Source of the DNA: Vibrio inusitatus
GTDB lineage: Bacteria; Pseudomonadota; Gammaproteobacteria; Enterobacterales; Vibrionaceae
Length of the DNA stretch: 64,000 nt
Assembly: GCA_024346935.1 (NCBI GenBank)
Contig: AP024878.1
Coordinates: 2,666,001 to 2,730,000 of the forward strand
Reading direction: 5' to 3'
The notes beneath the pieces were generated by a model that saw only the letters and a list, made by a program, of their open reading frames with translations, was not told where the DNA came from and did no database searches. Shown here in pieces: positions 9,101 to 18,293 of the stretch. How positions within the stretch are numbered: position 1 is the stretch's first letter; each line of letters opens with the position of its first letter. Both the position numbers and the translations under genes were made by a program.

Positions 9101-9625
9101 GTGACTACCATAGTATCCGTACGCCGAAATAATAAAGTCGTCATCGCTGGTGATGGACAAGTATCTTTAGGCAATACCGTCATGAAAGGCAACGCACAAA
9201 AAGTTCGCCGCCTCTACAATGGCAAAGTACTGGCAGGTTTTGCTGGCGGTACCGCCGATGCATTCACGCTATTCGAGCGTTTCGAAAGCAAACTACAAAT
9301 GCACCAAGGTCACCTGACTCGCGCCGCAGTTGAATTGGCCAAAGATTGGCGCAGTGATCGCGCTCTTCGTCGCCTTGAGGCTCTACTAGCCGTTGCTGAC
9401 GAAACTGCCTCTCTAATCATTACAGGCAATGGCGATGTCGTCCAGCCAGAGAATGATCTAATCGCAATCGGTTCTGGTGGCAACTTTGCCCAAGCAGCAG
9501 CAACCGCATTGCTAGAAAATACCGAATTAGACGCAAAAGAAATCGCAGAAAAATCTTTGAATATTGCTGGCGATATCTGTGTATTCACCAACCATCATCA
9601 CACTGTTGATGAGCTTGAGTACTAA
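9101..9625 (+). CDS. hslV: ATP-dependent protease HslVU, peptidase subunit HslV (ClpQ)
   Basis: HslV is the proteasome-like peptidase that forms a double hexamer and degrades misfolded and regulatory proteins when HslU unfolds them. The protein starts at GTG 9101 with GAAGGA upstream and reads MTTIVSVRR; removal of Met exposes the nucleophile Thr. The lysine in the [13 protein letters not shown] segment and the [11 protein letters not shown] stretch match family positions. Its 174 residues match the family (E. coli 176). hslU starts ten bases after the stop codon, so the pair is an operon driven by the sigma-32 promoter. Confidence 0.97.
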   Translation: MTTIVSVRRNNKVVIAGDGQVSLGNTVMKGNAQKVRRLYNGKVLAGFAGGTADAFTLFERFESKLQMHQGHLTRAAVELAKDWRSDRALRRLEALLAVADETASLIITGNGDVVQPENDLIAIGSGGNFAQAAATALLENTELDAKEIAEKSLNIAGDICVFTNHHHTVDELEY

Positions 9626-9634
9626 GGAAAAACT

Positions 9635-10969
9635 ATGTCCGAAATGACTCCTCGTGAGATCGTTCACGAACTAAACCGACACATCATCGGCCAAGAAAAT
9701 GCTAAACGTTCAGTTGCTATTGCACTGCGTAACCGCTGGCGCCGCATGCAACTTGAAGAAAGCCTACGCGCAGAAGTGACCCCGAAAAACATTCTAATGA
9801 TTGGTCCAACAGGTGTAGGTAAAACAGAAATTGCTCGTCGACTTGCAAGACTTGCCAATGCTCCTTTTATCAAGGTTGAAGCGACTAAGTTCACCGAAGT
9901 GGGCTACGTTGGTAAAGAAGTTGAGACCATCATTCGTGATCTTACCGATGTTGCGGTGAAGATGACTCATCAACAAGCGACAGAAAAAGTTAAATTCCGC
10001 GCAGAAGAACAAGCAGAAGAGCGCATCCTAGATGCTCTACTGCCACCTGCTCGTGACACTTGGGGTGAAAATGAGAAGCCTCAAGATACCAACTCGAATA
10101 CTCGCCAAGTCTTTCGTAAGAAATTGCGTGAAGGTAAACTAGACGACAAAGAGATCGATATCGAAGTTGCAGCGCCACAGATGGGTGTTGAGATCATGTC
10201 TCCTCCAGGAATGGAAGAGATGACCAACCAACTTCAAGGCATGTTCCAAAACTTGGCCGGAAATACAAAGAAAAGCCGCAAATTGAAGATCAAAGATGCC
10301 TTCAAGTCTCTTGTGGAAGAAGAAGCAGCTAAGTTAGTAAACCAAGAAGAGCTAAAAGAAGATGCCATCTTCAATGTAGAGAACAACGGCATCGTATTTA
10401 TCGATGAGTTCGATAAAATCTGTAAGCGCGGTGAAAGCTCAGGCCCTGATGTATCCCGTGAAGGTGTGCAGCGCGACCTGCTGCCATTAATTGAAGGCAG
10501 TACTGTATCAACCAAACATGGCATGGTTAAAACTGACCATATTCTGTTTATTGCATCTGGTGCATTCCAGGTTGCCAAGCCGTCAGATCTCATTCCAGAA
10601 CTGCAAGGCCGTTTACCTATTCGTGTTGAACTTGAAGCACTTTCAAGTCACGACTTTGAACGCATCCTAACAGAGCCGCGCGCGTCCCTATCAGAACAAT
10701 ACGTTGCGCTAATGAAAACCGAAGAAGTAAACGTAGAGTTTACTAAAGACGGTATCAAACGCATCGCAGAAGCCGCATGGCAGGTGAACGAAACCACCGA
10801 AAATATTGGAGCTCGCCGCTTGCACACCGTAATGGAACGTCTAATGGACGAAATCTCTTACGAAGCTACGGAAAAAACAGGCGCTGAGCTCACCATTGAT
10901 GCAAATTACGTTGAGAGTAAGCTTGGTAAGCTCGTGGAAAACGAAGATTTGAGTCGCTTTATTCTTTAA
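9635..10969 (+). CDS. hslU: ATP-dependent protease ATPase subunit HslU (ClpY)
   Basis: HslU is the AAA+ unfoldase that feeds substrates to HslV. It has a Walker A motif GPTGVGKTE near residues 57-65, an intermediate (I) domain in the middle that is rich in charged residues, a Walker B motif [12 protein letters not shown] near residue 250, and the family C-terminus SRFIL that docks into HslV pockets. The length of 444 residues agrees with the family (E. coli 443). It ends the hslVU operon and is followed by a strong terminator. In E. coli menA and rraA come next; here the LPS region begins instead. Confidence 0.98.
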   Translation: MSEMTPREIVHELNRHIIGQENAKRSVAIALRNRWRRMQLEESLRAEVTPKNILMIGPTGVGKTEIARRLARLANAPFIKVEATKFTEVGYVGKEVETIIRDLTDVAVKMTHQQATEKVKFRAEEQAEERILDALLPPARDTWGENEKPQDTNSNTRQVFRKKLREGKLDDKEIDIEVAAPQMGVEIMSPPGMEEMTNQLQGMFQNLAGNTKKSRKLKIKDAFKSLVEEEAAKLVNQEELKEDAIFNVENNGIVFIDEFDKICKRGESSGPDVSREGVQRDLLPLIEGSTVSTKHGMVKTDHILFIASGAFQVAKPSDLIPELQGRLPIRVELEALSSHDFERILTEPRASLSEQYVALMKTEEVNVEFTKDGIKRIAEAAWQVNETTENIGARRLHTVMERLMDEISYEATEKTGAELTIDANYVESKLGKLVENEDLSRFIL

Positions 10970-11054
10970 TAGTAAAACTATTACCCATGACTGATTGGAA
11001 AAACAAGCTTAGGTAACACTCAAGTTAATTCTGTATTTGGATACTAAGATAAAT

Positions 11055-11082
11055 AAAAGGCGCTCTAACGAGCGCCTTTTTT
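11055..11082. terminator. Terminator between hslU and the wzz-like gene
   Basis: The arms 11055-11065 and 11070-11080 (AAAAGGCGCTC / GAGCGCCTTTT) form an 11-base stem with a TAAC loop. A T run follows on the plus strand and TTTTATTT on the minus strand, so it can stop both hslU and the convergent wzz-like gene. Confidence 0.88.
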
Positions 11083-11131
11083 GTATTTGCAGTAACCATT
11101 TTGTTTCTACCAAACACTTTGATTTCTTGAA

Positions 11132-12268
11132 TTAATTTTCTTTATTACGTCCAAATACAAAACGCACTAGAACTATGCCTACACCCAGCATACCGCCAAA
11201 CAAAGCACCTAGCACAGCAATAAGCGCACGCTTTGGAGCATCGCGATTGATTGGCTGTTCGACTTCTTCAATGAAACGATAAGATTTAAAATCGATATCT
11301 TCATTGATGTCTAGATTATTCATAAGGTCCAATTTAGCATCGATCTGTTGAAGTCTAGGCTCAATAACAGCTAGGTTTTTGACATCCTCAAGCGCAGATA
11401 TCTTAGCCTTAATCGCTTTAGCTCCAAGGTTGATCGCAAAAATCTCTTTATCACCCAGGTTCTGTATAGGCGCATTAATTGATGCCGCTTCTGCAATATC
11501 ATAAGCATATTTTGAACGTTGTAACTCAACTGCAAGCACTTGTTTAGCCTGATTTTCTAGAATTAATTTTTGTTGTTTTAACTGTGTTTCTTTAGCATCT
11601 AACGTTGCTTCAATATTCTTGAACGCGTCCGCTTGAACCTTCTTCTCTATCATAGCAATGTAGTCATTGAGAAGGTTATAGCTGTCCATCTGAGTCGTAG
11701 CTTGAAGAGAAATAATATATTCATCTCTGCGATTTTTCTCTGCTGGAGCTGCAGAAATTTTTTGATACCAAGCACTATAAAGGCGTCTTTGTGCCGCTTG
11801 TGCATCAGCGCCAGCGTCCGCATTCTCTCTCAATGCTTTTTTAAATGCTAAAAAAGTTTCGTTGTTATCAAAGAAACGCTTTTTATTAGCCGTTGCATTA
11901 AACGCACGAATAAATTGGGCAAAGATCTTGTCAGGTTCAACCAAGTCATCGAGCTCTTTACTTACTCGCACCGTACCATCATCTTGATAAGTATCAAAAA
12001 TAGGCTGAAAAGATTTTACTTGCTGACGATATATGGCAAAGTCATTAACCTGTGGTTCAACAATTCTCGCTTTAGAACTCCACCACTCCTGCGCATTTAG
12101 AGCGTGTACCACAGCACCAGCAGCGAAAACAAAAGTAGTCACTACAATTAAAAATTTTCCCTTCCAGAGAGCAATAAATAGTTCTCTTAGGTCAATCTCA
12201 TCATCTTGGTAGTAGGCTTCACTCATAGAGTTGTGCTGTGGTGTTACTGCTTGTTTAGACTGATTCAA
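11132..12268 (-). CDS. Wzz-family polysaccharide chain-length determinant
   Basis: The 378-residue protein has the layout of Wzz polysaccharide co-polymerases: an N-terminal cytoplasmic segment (DDEIDLRELFIALWKGK), a first transmembrane helix near residues 38-56, a long alpha-helical and coiled-coil-rich periplasmic domain, and a C-terminal proline-containing segment and helix (NRDAPKRALIAVLGALFGGML). There is no cytoplasmic tyrosine kinase domain, so it is Wzz/FepE-like rather than Wzc-like. It probably sets O-antigen or related polymer length at the inner membrane. The start is TTG 12268, seven bases after AGAGGAAAG; an ATG at 12226 is the alternative. It stands alone, divergent from hldD. 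Confidence 0.82.
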   Translation of the reverse strand: MNQSKQAVTPQHNSMSEAYYQDDEIDLRELFIALWKGKFLIVVTTFVFAAGAVVHALNAQEWWSSKARIVEPQVNDFAIYRQQVKSFQPIFDTYQDDGTVRVSKELDDLVEPDKIFAQFIRAFNATANKKRFFDNNETFLAFKKALRENADAGADAQAAQRRLYSAWYQKISAAPAEKNRRDEYIISLQATTQMDSYNLLNDYIAMIEKKVQADAFKNIEATLDAKETQLKQQKLILENQAKQVLAVELQRSKYAYDIAEAASINAPIQNLGDKEIFAINLGAKAIKAKISALEDVKNLAVIEPRLQQIDAKLDLMNNLDINEDIDFKSYRFIEEVEQPINRDAPKRALIAVLGALFGGMLGVGIVLVRFVFGRNKEN

Positions 12269-12444
12269 GTTCTTTCCTCTATAACTTTATCTGCTGCTTT
12301 TTTCATAAGTGGGTAAACGGTATCAATACAAAATAGTTAATCCGTTACTATTGCGTCTAAGTTTCTCATAAATGTAGGTTTAATTCCCTAGATTTTAGTT
12401 CCTTGTTATACTCTGAGTTAGTCAAATTTGAAGGAAAGAACAAA

Positions 12445-13386
12445 ATGATCATAGTAACCGGTGGCGCAGGTATGATTGGCAGTAATATTGTCAAAGCGTT
12501 AAATGACAAAGGGATCAACGACATCTTGGTTGTAGACAACCTCAAGGATGGCAAGAAATTTGTCAACTTGGTCGATCTAGATATTACCGATTACATGGAT
12601 CGTGATGATTTCCTGACACAAGTTATGGCCGGAGATGACTTTGGCCCTATTGACGCAATATTCCATGAAGGTGCCTGCTCTGCTACGACAGAGTGGGACG
12701 GTAAATACATGATGCTCAACAACTATGAGTATTCAAAAGAGCTTCTTCACTACTGTTTAGAACGTGAAATTCCATTTCTTTATGCATCCTCTGCAGCCAC
12801 TTACGGTGAAACAAATACCTTTGTTGAAGAAAGAGAGTACGAAGGTGCTTTAAACGTATATGGCTATTCAAAGCAGCAATTTGACAACTACGTACGTCGT
12901 CTCGTGGCTGATGCAGATGCTCACGGAGAAACTCTTTCTCAAATCACAGGCTTTCGATACTTCAATGTTTACGGTCCTAGAGAGCAGCACAAAGGCTCAA
13001 TGGCATCGGTTGCCTTCCATCTCAACAATCAGCTCAATGCTGATGAGAATCCAAGATTATTTGCAGGTAGCGAACACTTTAAACGCGACTTTGTATATGT
13101 TGGTGATGTGGCTGCGGTTAACTTGTGGTTCCTTGAAAACCCTATGTCAGGTATCTTCAACCTAGGCACTGGCAATGCAGAGTCCTTTGAAGAGGTGGCT
13201 AAAGCAGCGATTAAACACCATGGGAAAGGCTACATTGAAACCATTCCATTCCCTGAGCACCTAAAAGGTGCATATCAAGAGTACACACAAGCCGACCTCA
13301 CCAAACTTAGAGCTACAGGGTGCGAGCATCCATTTAAATCAGTGGCAGAAGGTGTTGCTGAATACTTGAATATTATCAATAAATAG
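12445..13386 (+). CDS. hldD: ADP-L-glycero-D-manno-heptose 6-epimerase
   Basis: HldD converts ADP-D-glycero-manno-heptose to the L-glycero form used for the LPS inner core. It is a short-chain dehydrogenase with the NAD(P) motif [10 protein letters not shown] at residues 5-14 and the catalytic pair in YGYSK (Y139, K143). I set the start at ATG 12445 (MIIVTGG), which has GAAGGA upstream and gives 313 residues; an in-frame start 42 bases earlier would add a non-homologous leader. It is the first of four closely spaced plus-strand genes (acyltransferase, ligase, Stealth protein). Confidence 0.95.
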   Translation: MIIVTGGAGMIGSNIVKALNDKGINDILVVDNLKDGKKFVNLVDLDITDYMDRDDFLTQVMAGDDFGPIDAIFHEGACSATTEWDGKYMMLNNYEYSKELLHYCLEREIPFLYASSAATYGETNTFVEEREYEGALNVYGYSKQQFDNYVRRLVADADAHGETLSQITGFRYFNVYGPREQHKGSMASVAFHLNNQLNADENPRLFAGSEHFKRDFVYVGDVAAVNLWFLENPMSGIFNLGTGNAESFEEVAKAAIKHHGKGYIETIPFPEHLKGAYQEYTQADLTKLRATGCEHPFKSVAEGVAEYLNIINK

Positions 13387-13401
13387 AAAGCAGTTTCATC
13401 G

Positions 13402-14355
13402 ATGAAAAATACTCGCAATGACTTTGATCCGAAGGCTTATAACCCAAGGTTCCAGAAAAGCTTCTTAGCGCCAAAATATTGGAGCACTTGGTTAGGTATT
13501 CTATTCGCCATCCCATTTAGTTTTATGCCTATATCTCTTCACCAATGGCTAGCTACCCGTGCTACAAAGAAGATCATGTCCAAAACTCGTGGACAAGCAC
13601 ATCGTGCACGAGTGAATCTCACTCACTGTTATCCTGATATGCCAGAGAGTAAACGAGAAATTATCATTGAGAAAATGCTTGTCACTGCAGGCACCTACTT
13701 GATGCGCTTTCCACTACTGACACTGCGTAGTCGAAAGTGGTTAGCCAAAAATACCGTCGTTCATGGGTTAGATAACTTTACTAACGCTAAAGATGCCGGG
13801 GAAAATGTCATATTTCTAGTCCCTCACACTTGGTCTGTGGATGTTTTTGCGATGCTACTGGCCTCCCAAGGGCACCCAATGTGCACCATGGTGAAAAGCC
13901 AGAAAAATGAATTGAGTGAATGGGCAATGTCTGTTCAGCGAAAACAATATGGTGGTAGATTATACGAACGCGCCGGCGGGATTAAACCATTTATTAAAGC
14001 TATAAATGGAGGTTATACCGGATACTTTTTACCTGACCAAGATCATGGTCCGAAGAAGAGTGTGTTTGTTGATTTTTGTGCCACTACTAAAGCAACACTT
14101 CCTGTAATGGGCTTTCTAGCCAAGGCCACAAAAAGTAAAATCATTCCTTTATGGACAGAATTTGATACTCAAACGGGTAGATTTATTATAGATGCCTATC
14201 CTGCATTGGATGAATTCCCTACCGACTCTCCAGAAGGTGACGCAATTGCAATGAACCAATTTATTGAACACTGTTGTGCGGACAAACCTGAGCAATATAT
14301 GTGGAATTTAAAATTATTGGCATCAAGAATAAATGAAAAAAATATTTACAAATAG
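13402..14355 (+). CDS. Lipid A biosynthesis acyltransferase homologue (LpxL/LpxM family)
   Basis: The 317-residue protein resembles Kdo-dependent late acyltransferases that add secondary acyl chains to lipid A. The catalytic HX4D motif is present as HTWSVD (H142, D147), a hydrophobic segment near residues 29-47 anchors it to the inner membrane, and GYFLPDQDHGPKKSVFVDF matches the conserved region that follows. It begins 15 bases after hldD with only a weak ribosome site, and its last 23 bases overlap the start of the WaaL-like gene, so translation is probably coupled. Which acyl chain and position it serves cannot be told; lpxL and lpxM paralogues may exist elsewhere. Confidence 0.85.
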   Translation: MKNTRNDFDPKAYNPRFQKSFLAPKYWSTWLGILFAIPFSFMPISLHQWLATRATKKIMSKTRGQAHRARVNLTHCYPDMPESKREIIIEKMLVTAGTYLMRFPLLTLRSRKWLAKNTVVHGLDNFTNAKDAGENVIFLVPHTWSVDVFAMLLASQGHPMCTMVKSQKNELSEWAMSVQRKQYGGRLYERAGGIKPFIKAINGGYTGYFLPDQDHGPKKSVFVDFCATTKATLPVMGFLAKATKSKIIPLWTEFDTQTGRFIIDAYPALDEFPTDSPEGDAIAMNQFIEHCCADKPEQYMWNLKLLASRINEKNIYK

Positions 14356-15526
14356 AAATAATGTAATTTTAAACCTGACCTTATTTCTTTGTCAGAGTTA
14401 CAGTTTGCTAATTATATTTTCTGGTATGTGGTTGCACTCCAGACATGAAAAACTTCTTATTATACCACTAATAATCTGGTGTCTTCTTTCTTTGATGAAG
14501 CATGGGGCGGGGTATTATTTAAAAAAAATAAAAGAACAGCCTTTATTAAAGTTTATTTTTATACTATTCGTTATTTCCAATCTCATAGATATACTAGGAT
14601 ATGGATTTTTACACAGTACATTTGTGCGTGGAACATCACTTATCTTCGTTTTATCTGTATTATATGACGGAAAAAAATACAAAAATGATACAATTGTTAT
14701 AATTGTAGGGCTATGCATATTACCTAGCATAATATACTGCTTAGATTTCTATCTAGAAAACTCTAGAAGACCTGAAAATATTATTAATCCAAATTCATTT
14801 TCTATATTATTCTCCATGTCTGCAATTTACTTTTTATTTGTTGACTGTTCAAATAGAAAGGTCATCATCTTTAAATATTCCCTCGCATTGATATGTATTA
14901 TATGTGTTATAATCATGTACTCTAGAGCTAGTTTATTGTCAATGTTATTGACAATTGTATTTATAGCACTTATGAAGTACAGACATAATATTCAAAAATT
15001 ATTGTTCTCGATTTTTGTGTTAATTTCAATTTCCATGACATTCTATTACTCTGGTTTCACAGACAAAATAGTTTCAAAAACTGAACAACAATTATCAATT
15101 CTTGGCAAAAATATGAATTCTCCAGATGGTTTTAGACTTCAAGCGTATATGCTCGGTTACGAATTAATCAAAGAAAAGCCAATTTTGGGGTGGGGAAATA
15201 ACATTAGAACTCACTCAAAGCAATTACTTAATAATGAACCATTTACTGTAGGGTATAAGAAATTTTTTAATAATAGTAAATATCCTCACTTCCACAACAT
15301 GTATATTGATGTTGCCGTTCGATTTGGGTTGCCAGTATTCTTTCTGTTTTTAGCATCTATATACTCACTTTTAAAACGAAATATTCTCTGTAAAAATATT
15401 TTGTTTTCTAGTTATATTATGTACTTTCTAATTATAGGAATTTTCGATTCTATATTTATTTTTGGAACTAGTTTGTTGCTCCTTACATCTTTCATACTAA
15501 TTACAAGAGGCAAAAATGAAAGTTGA
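14333..15526 (+). CDS. O-antigen ligase-like membrane protein (WaaL/Wzy_C family)
   Basis: The 397-residue protein has about ten to twelve hydrophobic segments. It shows the Wzy_C/WaaL marks: an SRASLL arginine motif in a mid helix, a GWGNNIRTH segment in the large periplasmic loop and HFHNMYIDVAVRFGLP with the key histidine close to the last helices. Members transfer undecaprenyl-linked O-antigen to lipid A-core. Wzy polymerases share this layout, but the position in the core locus favours a ligase. The coding sequence is strikingly AT-rich compared with hldD. It overlaps its upstream neighbour by 23 bases and the Stealth gene by 11. Confidence 0.78.
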   Translation: MKKIFTNRNNVILNLTLFLCQSYSLLIIFSGMWLHSRHEKLLIIPLIIWCLLSLMKHGAGYYLKKIKEQPLLKFIFILFVISNLIDILGYGFLHSTFVRGTSLIFVLSVLYDGKKYKNDTIVIIVGLCILPSIIYCLDFYLENSRRPENIINPNSFSILFSMSAIYFLFVDCSNRKVIIFKYSLALICIICVIIMYSRASLLSMLLTIVFIALMKYRHNIQKLLFSIFVLISISMTFYYSGFTDKIVSKTEQQLSILGKNMNSPDGFRLQAYMLGYELIKEKPILGWGNNIRTHSKQLLNNEPFTVGYKKFFNNSKYPHFHNMYIDVAVRFGLPVFFLFLASIYSLLKRNILCKNILFSSYIMYFLIIGIFDSIFIFGTSLLLLTSFILITRGKNES

Positions 15527-16436
15527 TATTGTCTATACATGGGTAAATGATTGCGATGCATTATGGTTAGATAAAAGGAAAAAATACTTATATAAAACCA
15601 CAGAAGAAGAAATAACGAATAGATATGATGACCAAGATGAACTTAAGTATTCTCTTCGTTCAGTGGCAAAATTTGCCCCCTGGATAAATCATATATATAT
15701 TGTCACAGACAATCAAAAGCCTAATTGGCTAAAGTATAATAGCAAAATATCGATAATTAACCATGAAGAAATTATACCAAACAAATACCTTCCTACTTTC
15801 AATTCATCAGTTATCGAACTATTTATACACCGTATACCTAATTTATCTGAAAACTTTCTGTATCTAAATGATGATGTATTGTTTGGAAGAAACTTAAACT
15901 TTTCTGATTTCTATAAGAATAAGACCACACCTTATGCATTCACTAGTAGTATTTTACAAAAACACAGAAATGGCAGAAAAAACATTGATTATCATCAAGA
16001 AAGTATATTAAGCGCTAGGCAGCAAGTATATCTTACTCACCATAAACATATTAACTTTGCATTTAGACATTCCGCAAAAGCTTATATTAAAAGTAGAGTG
16101 GAATATGTATTTGAAAAATATTCTCTCTACTTACTTTCAGCTGCAAATGATAAATTCAGAAAAACACCTGTAAACATAGATTATCTATATCTCTATCATG
16201 AAATTGCAGAAAATAGAGTAAAAACCAGATACATTAGAACATTGAAAAATAAGTCCCTGCTGTTATTCAATAGTCGCACATATCTTTATATTAATAAGAA
16301 AAATGAAGAGCTAATATCTGAGTTGGATAGCCTAAAGCCATTTATGGTCTGTATGAATGACGTTACAAACTCAGATAATATTAATAAACTTTTTTCTAAG
16401 ACTAGTCTTCATTTGAAGAGTCAATATGAGAAATAA
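15516..16436 (+). CDS. Stealth-family sugar-phosphate transferase
   Basis: The N-terminus MKVDIVYTWVND is the Stealth CR1 motif. The CR2 block follows: DDQDELKYSLRSVAKFAPW near residues 41-59, HIYIVTDNQKPNWL, then LNDDVLFGRNL near residues 118-128, and a CR3-like histidine-rich part. Stealth proteins are hexose-1-phosphate transferases that build phosphodiester-linked capsule or LPS (examples are GlcNAc-1-phosphotransferases of capsules). Here it follows the WaaL-like gene with an 11-base overlap, so a phosphate-linked sugar on core or O-antigen is likely. Donor and acceptor are unknown. The 3' end overlaps the convergent glycosyltransferase gene by 35 bases. Confidence 0.82.
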   Translation: MKVDIVYTWVNDCDALWLDKRKKYLYKTTEEEITNRYDDQDELKYSLRSVAKFAPWINHIYIVTDNQKPNWLKYNSKISIINHEEIIPNKYLPTFNSSVIELFIHRIPNLSENFLYLNDDVLFGRNLNFSDFYKNKTTPYAFTSSILQKHRNGRKNIDYHQESILSARQQVYLTHHKHINFAFRHSAKAYIKSRVEYVFEKYSLYLLSAANDKFRKTPVNIDYLYLYHEIAENRVKTRYIRTLKNKSLLLFNSRTYLYINKKNEELISELDSLKPFMVCMNDVTNSDNINKLFSKTSLHLKSQYEK

Positions 16437-17205
16437 TTCCATTGCGACAATAGTACTGGCCATCACTCAAAGAAGTCATCAACTCACGGTTTTTTCTCCA
16501 ATTACACCTTGAGCGCTCTTGATGAAAGAGATGATAAGCAATCGCAGAAAGTTTCAATTTCTGCCTTTTTATCCCACTATTTATCATTCGCAAAGTAAAA
16601 TCAACATCTTCATAACCCCAACCAATAAATTCATTATTAAAACCGTTAATTTTTAAAGCATCCTTACGCCAAAAACCAATATTACAGCCTTTAATTCCTG
16701 ATTTAGAGTCGACACTGCCTTTGCAAAATAGACTTAAAAAAGGAGACCTTATCGCATATAGTCTATTTTTAGTATCTTTAATGTAAGGTGAGAATATATT
16801 AAAACTATCAATATTCATGACTGATATACACTCAGAGTGTTTAAGTTTGATTCTATTTCCTTGTACAAAGTAACCATCTCTAGAAATTCTTTTATGATCT
16901 TCAATAAACCTTTTGTCAAGGATCATATCTCCATCAATCATAACTACATAATCTGATGATGACTTTAAAATTGCTTTGTTACGACTTTCAGAAAGTCTAA
17001 ATCCTTTATCTTCTTGCCAGGAATGAATTAGCTCAATAGGCAAACGAGAGCGCCAGTAATCTATTATTTTTTTTGTTTCTTCTTCAGAACCATCATCTGC
17101 GATAACAATTTCATCAGGCATTAACGTTTGCTTAGATACACTATCCAAAACAAGATCTAGAGCCTCAACCCAATTATATGTTGTTATAATTAACACTATT
17201 TTCAT
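16402..17205 (-). CDS. Glycosyltransferase family 2 with galactosyltransferase-type C-terminus
   Basis: The 267-residue protein starts with a GT2 fold (IITTYNWVEALDLVLDSVSKQT, then IVIADDGSEEET) and has the metal-binding VMIDGDMILD near residue 90. Its C-terminal half holds GCNIGFWRKDALKINGFNNEF and GWGYEDVDFTLRM, the Glyco_transf_7C motif of bacterial chondroitin/galactosyl-type transferases. It likely adds one sugar to the core or O-unit at the cytoplasmic face. It is minus-strand, lies 63 bases after the pyruvyltransferase-like gene, and probably forms a two-gene unit with it. Sugar specificity is unknown. Confidence 0.82.
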   Translation of the reverse strand: MKIVLIITTYNWVEALDLVLDSVSKQTLMPDEIVIADDGSEEETKKIIDYWRSRLPIELIHSWQEDKGFRLSESRNKAILKSSSDYVVMIDGDMILDKRFIEDHKRISRDGYFVQGNRIKLKHSECISVMNIDSFNIFSPYIKDTKNRLYAIRSPFLSLFCKGSVDSKSGIKGCNIGFWRKDALKINGFNNEFIGWGYEDVDFTLRMINSGIKRQKLKLSAIAYHLFHQERSRCNWRKNRELMTSLSDGQYYCRNGIISHIDSSNED

Positions 17206-17268
17206 AAAGTACTACACGTTGTTTTATTTAATATAATATACAGCTAAACAAAAATCATTAACTCGCTA

Positions 17269-18186
17269 TCAACGACTTATTCTCTTAATAAATTCCATTG
17301 CATTTATTTGTTTAAAGACTGTTTTTTTATAACTTTCATCAGAACTAAGATTAAACTCGCTATTTTTATGATTTTTTAATGTATCAATTAAATGTTCTAT
17401 ATTTTTTGGTGAAGAAGTTTTAAATCTTGCTGGAAGATATTTATTTTCGTTACGACTAAGCAAATTGCTTAAAGCATTTTCTATCGTCTTCCCTAAAGGA
17501 AGTCTCTTTTCTATTTCGAAAGGAATAGTGTGTATATTTATATCCATATCAAGAGCTTCAGCAAAGTCATACCATTTTTCAAAACTAAAAATTGGTGAAT
17601 AAGATACCGCAAGCCAAGGAACTCTCAATACATCAGCAATAATGGCGCCATGCATAGCCTCTGCTATGACACGTTCGCATTGTTGGATTTCAACAAGGAA
17701 GTCGTCAACAGGCTGCTTAGGCGAAATAAAATGTAACCCAGCTTTTTCACATACGCTCTGCCAACCAATAAAGTCTTCGCTTTTGTGATGAGGAACAAAT
17801 CCTATTCTTCCTTCAATTTTTGCAGATTTTGGATAATCAACAGTACTAATTAGATAAGCGCCATCACCAATAACCTTTTCTTCGGAGATTCCAAGCTTTT
17901 TTGCTGTTCTCGGGCCTCGAACACCATGGACTACGCACCTATCGTCCAAAGGAGGAGCACTTCCCTCCCATGCGCCAGAAGAGAATATATGTATCTTAGT
18001 TGCGGAAGCCAGGTCTTTTTTAAAACGCTTTGCTGTCAAAAGTGTGCCAATACCAACTAAGTACTCTTGAGAATTTCCTGTTGAGTCAATGTCAATAACG
18101 TCATCACCAAACAGCTTAGGCCACAGCCAAGGATTTAAATCGTCCCCAACATTAAGTGATTTAGACCGACAGTATTCTAGTTTCAT
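17269..18186 (-). CDS. Polysaccharide pyruvyl transferase family protein
   Basis: The 305-residue protein starts with CRSKSLNVGDDLNPWLW, the NxGDxL-type opening of the polysaccharide pyruvyl transferase family (GumL, ExoV, CsaB). It later has VHGVRGPRTAKKLG, GDGAYL, and the EAMHGAIIADVLRVP motif (about residues 172-186) with the histidine typical of the family. Known members put a ketal pyruvate on a sugar from phosphoenolpyruvate; some are divergent and unproven. It is the promoter-proximal gene of a minus-strand pair with the GT2 gene and is divergent from the CDP-glycerol transferase-like gene. Confidence 0.8.
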   Translation of the reverse strand: MKLEYCRSKSLNVGDDLNPWLWPKLFGDDVIDIDSTGNSQEYLVGIGTLLTAKRFKKDLASATKIHIFSSGAWEGSAPPLDDRCVVHGVRGPRTAKKLGISEEKVIGDGAYLISTVDYPKSAKIEGRIGFVPHHKSEDFIGWQSVCEKAGLHFISPKQPVDDFLVEIQQCERVIAEAMHGAIIADVLRVPWLAVSYSPIFSFEKWYDFAEALDMDINIHTIPFEIEKRLPLGKTIENALSNLLSRNENKYLPARFKTSSPKNIEHLIDTLKNHKNSEFNLSSDESYKKTVFKQINAMEFIKRISR

Positions 18187-18293
18187 ATAATCTTACTTAT
18201 CCTTGATAGTGCATTATGACTAAACTTAACCATTACAAAGCAATTAGTAAAGTATGTTAGTATAAAGCTAATCTGAACTTTTGAGGTATGGCT

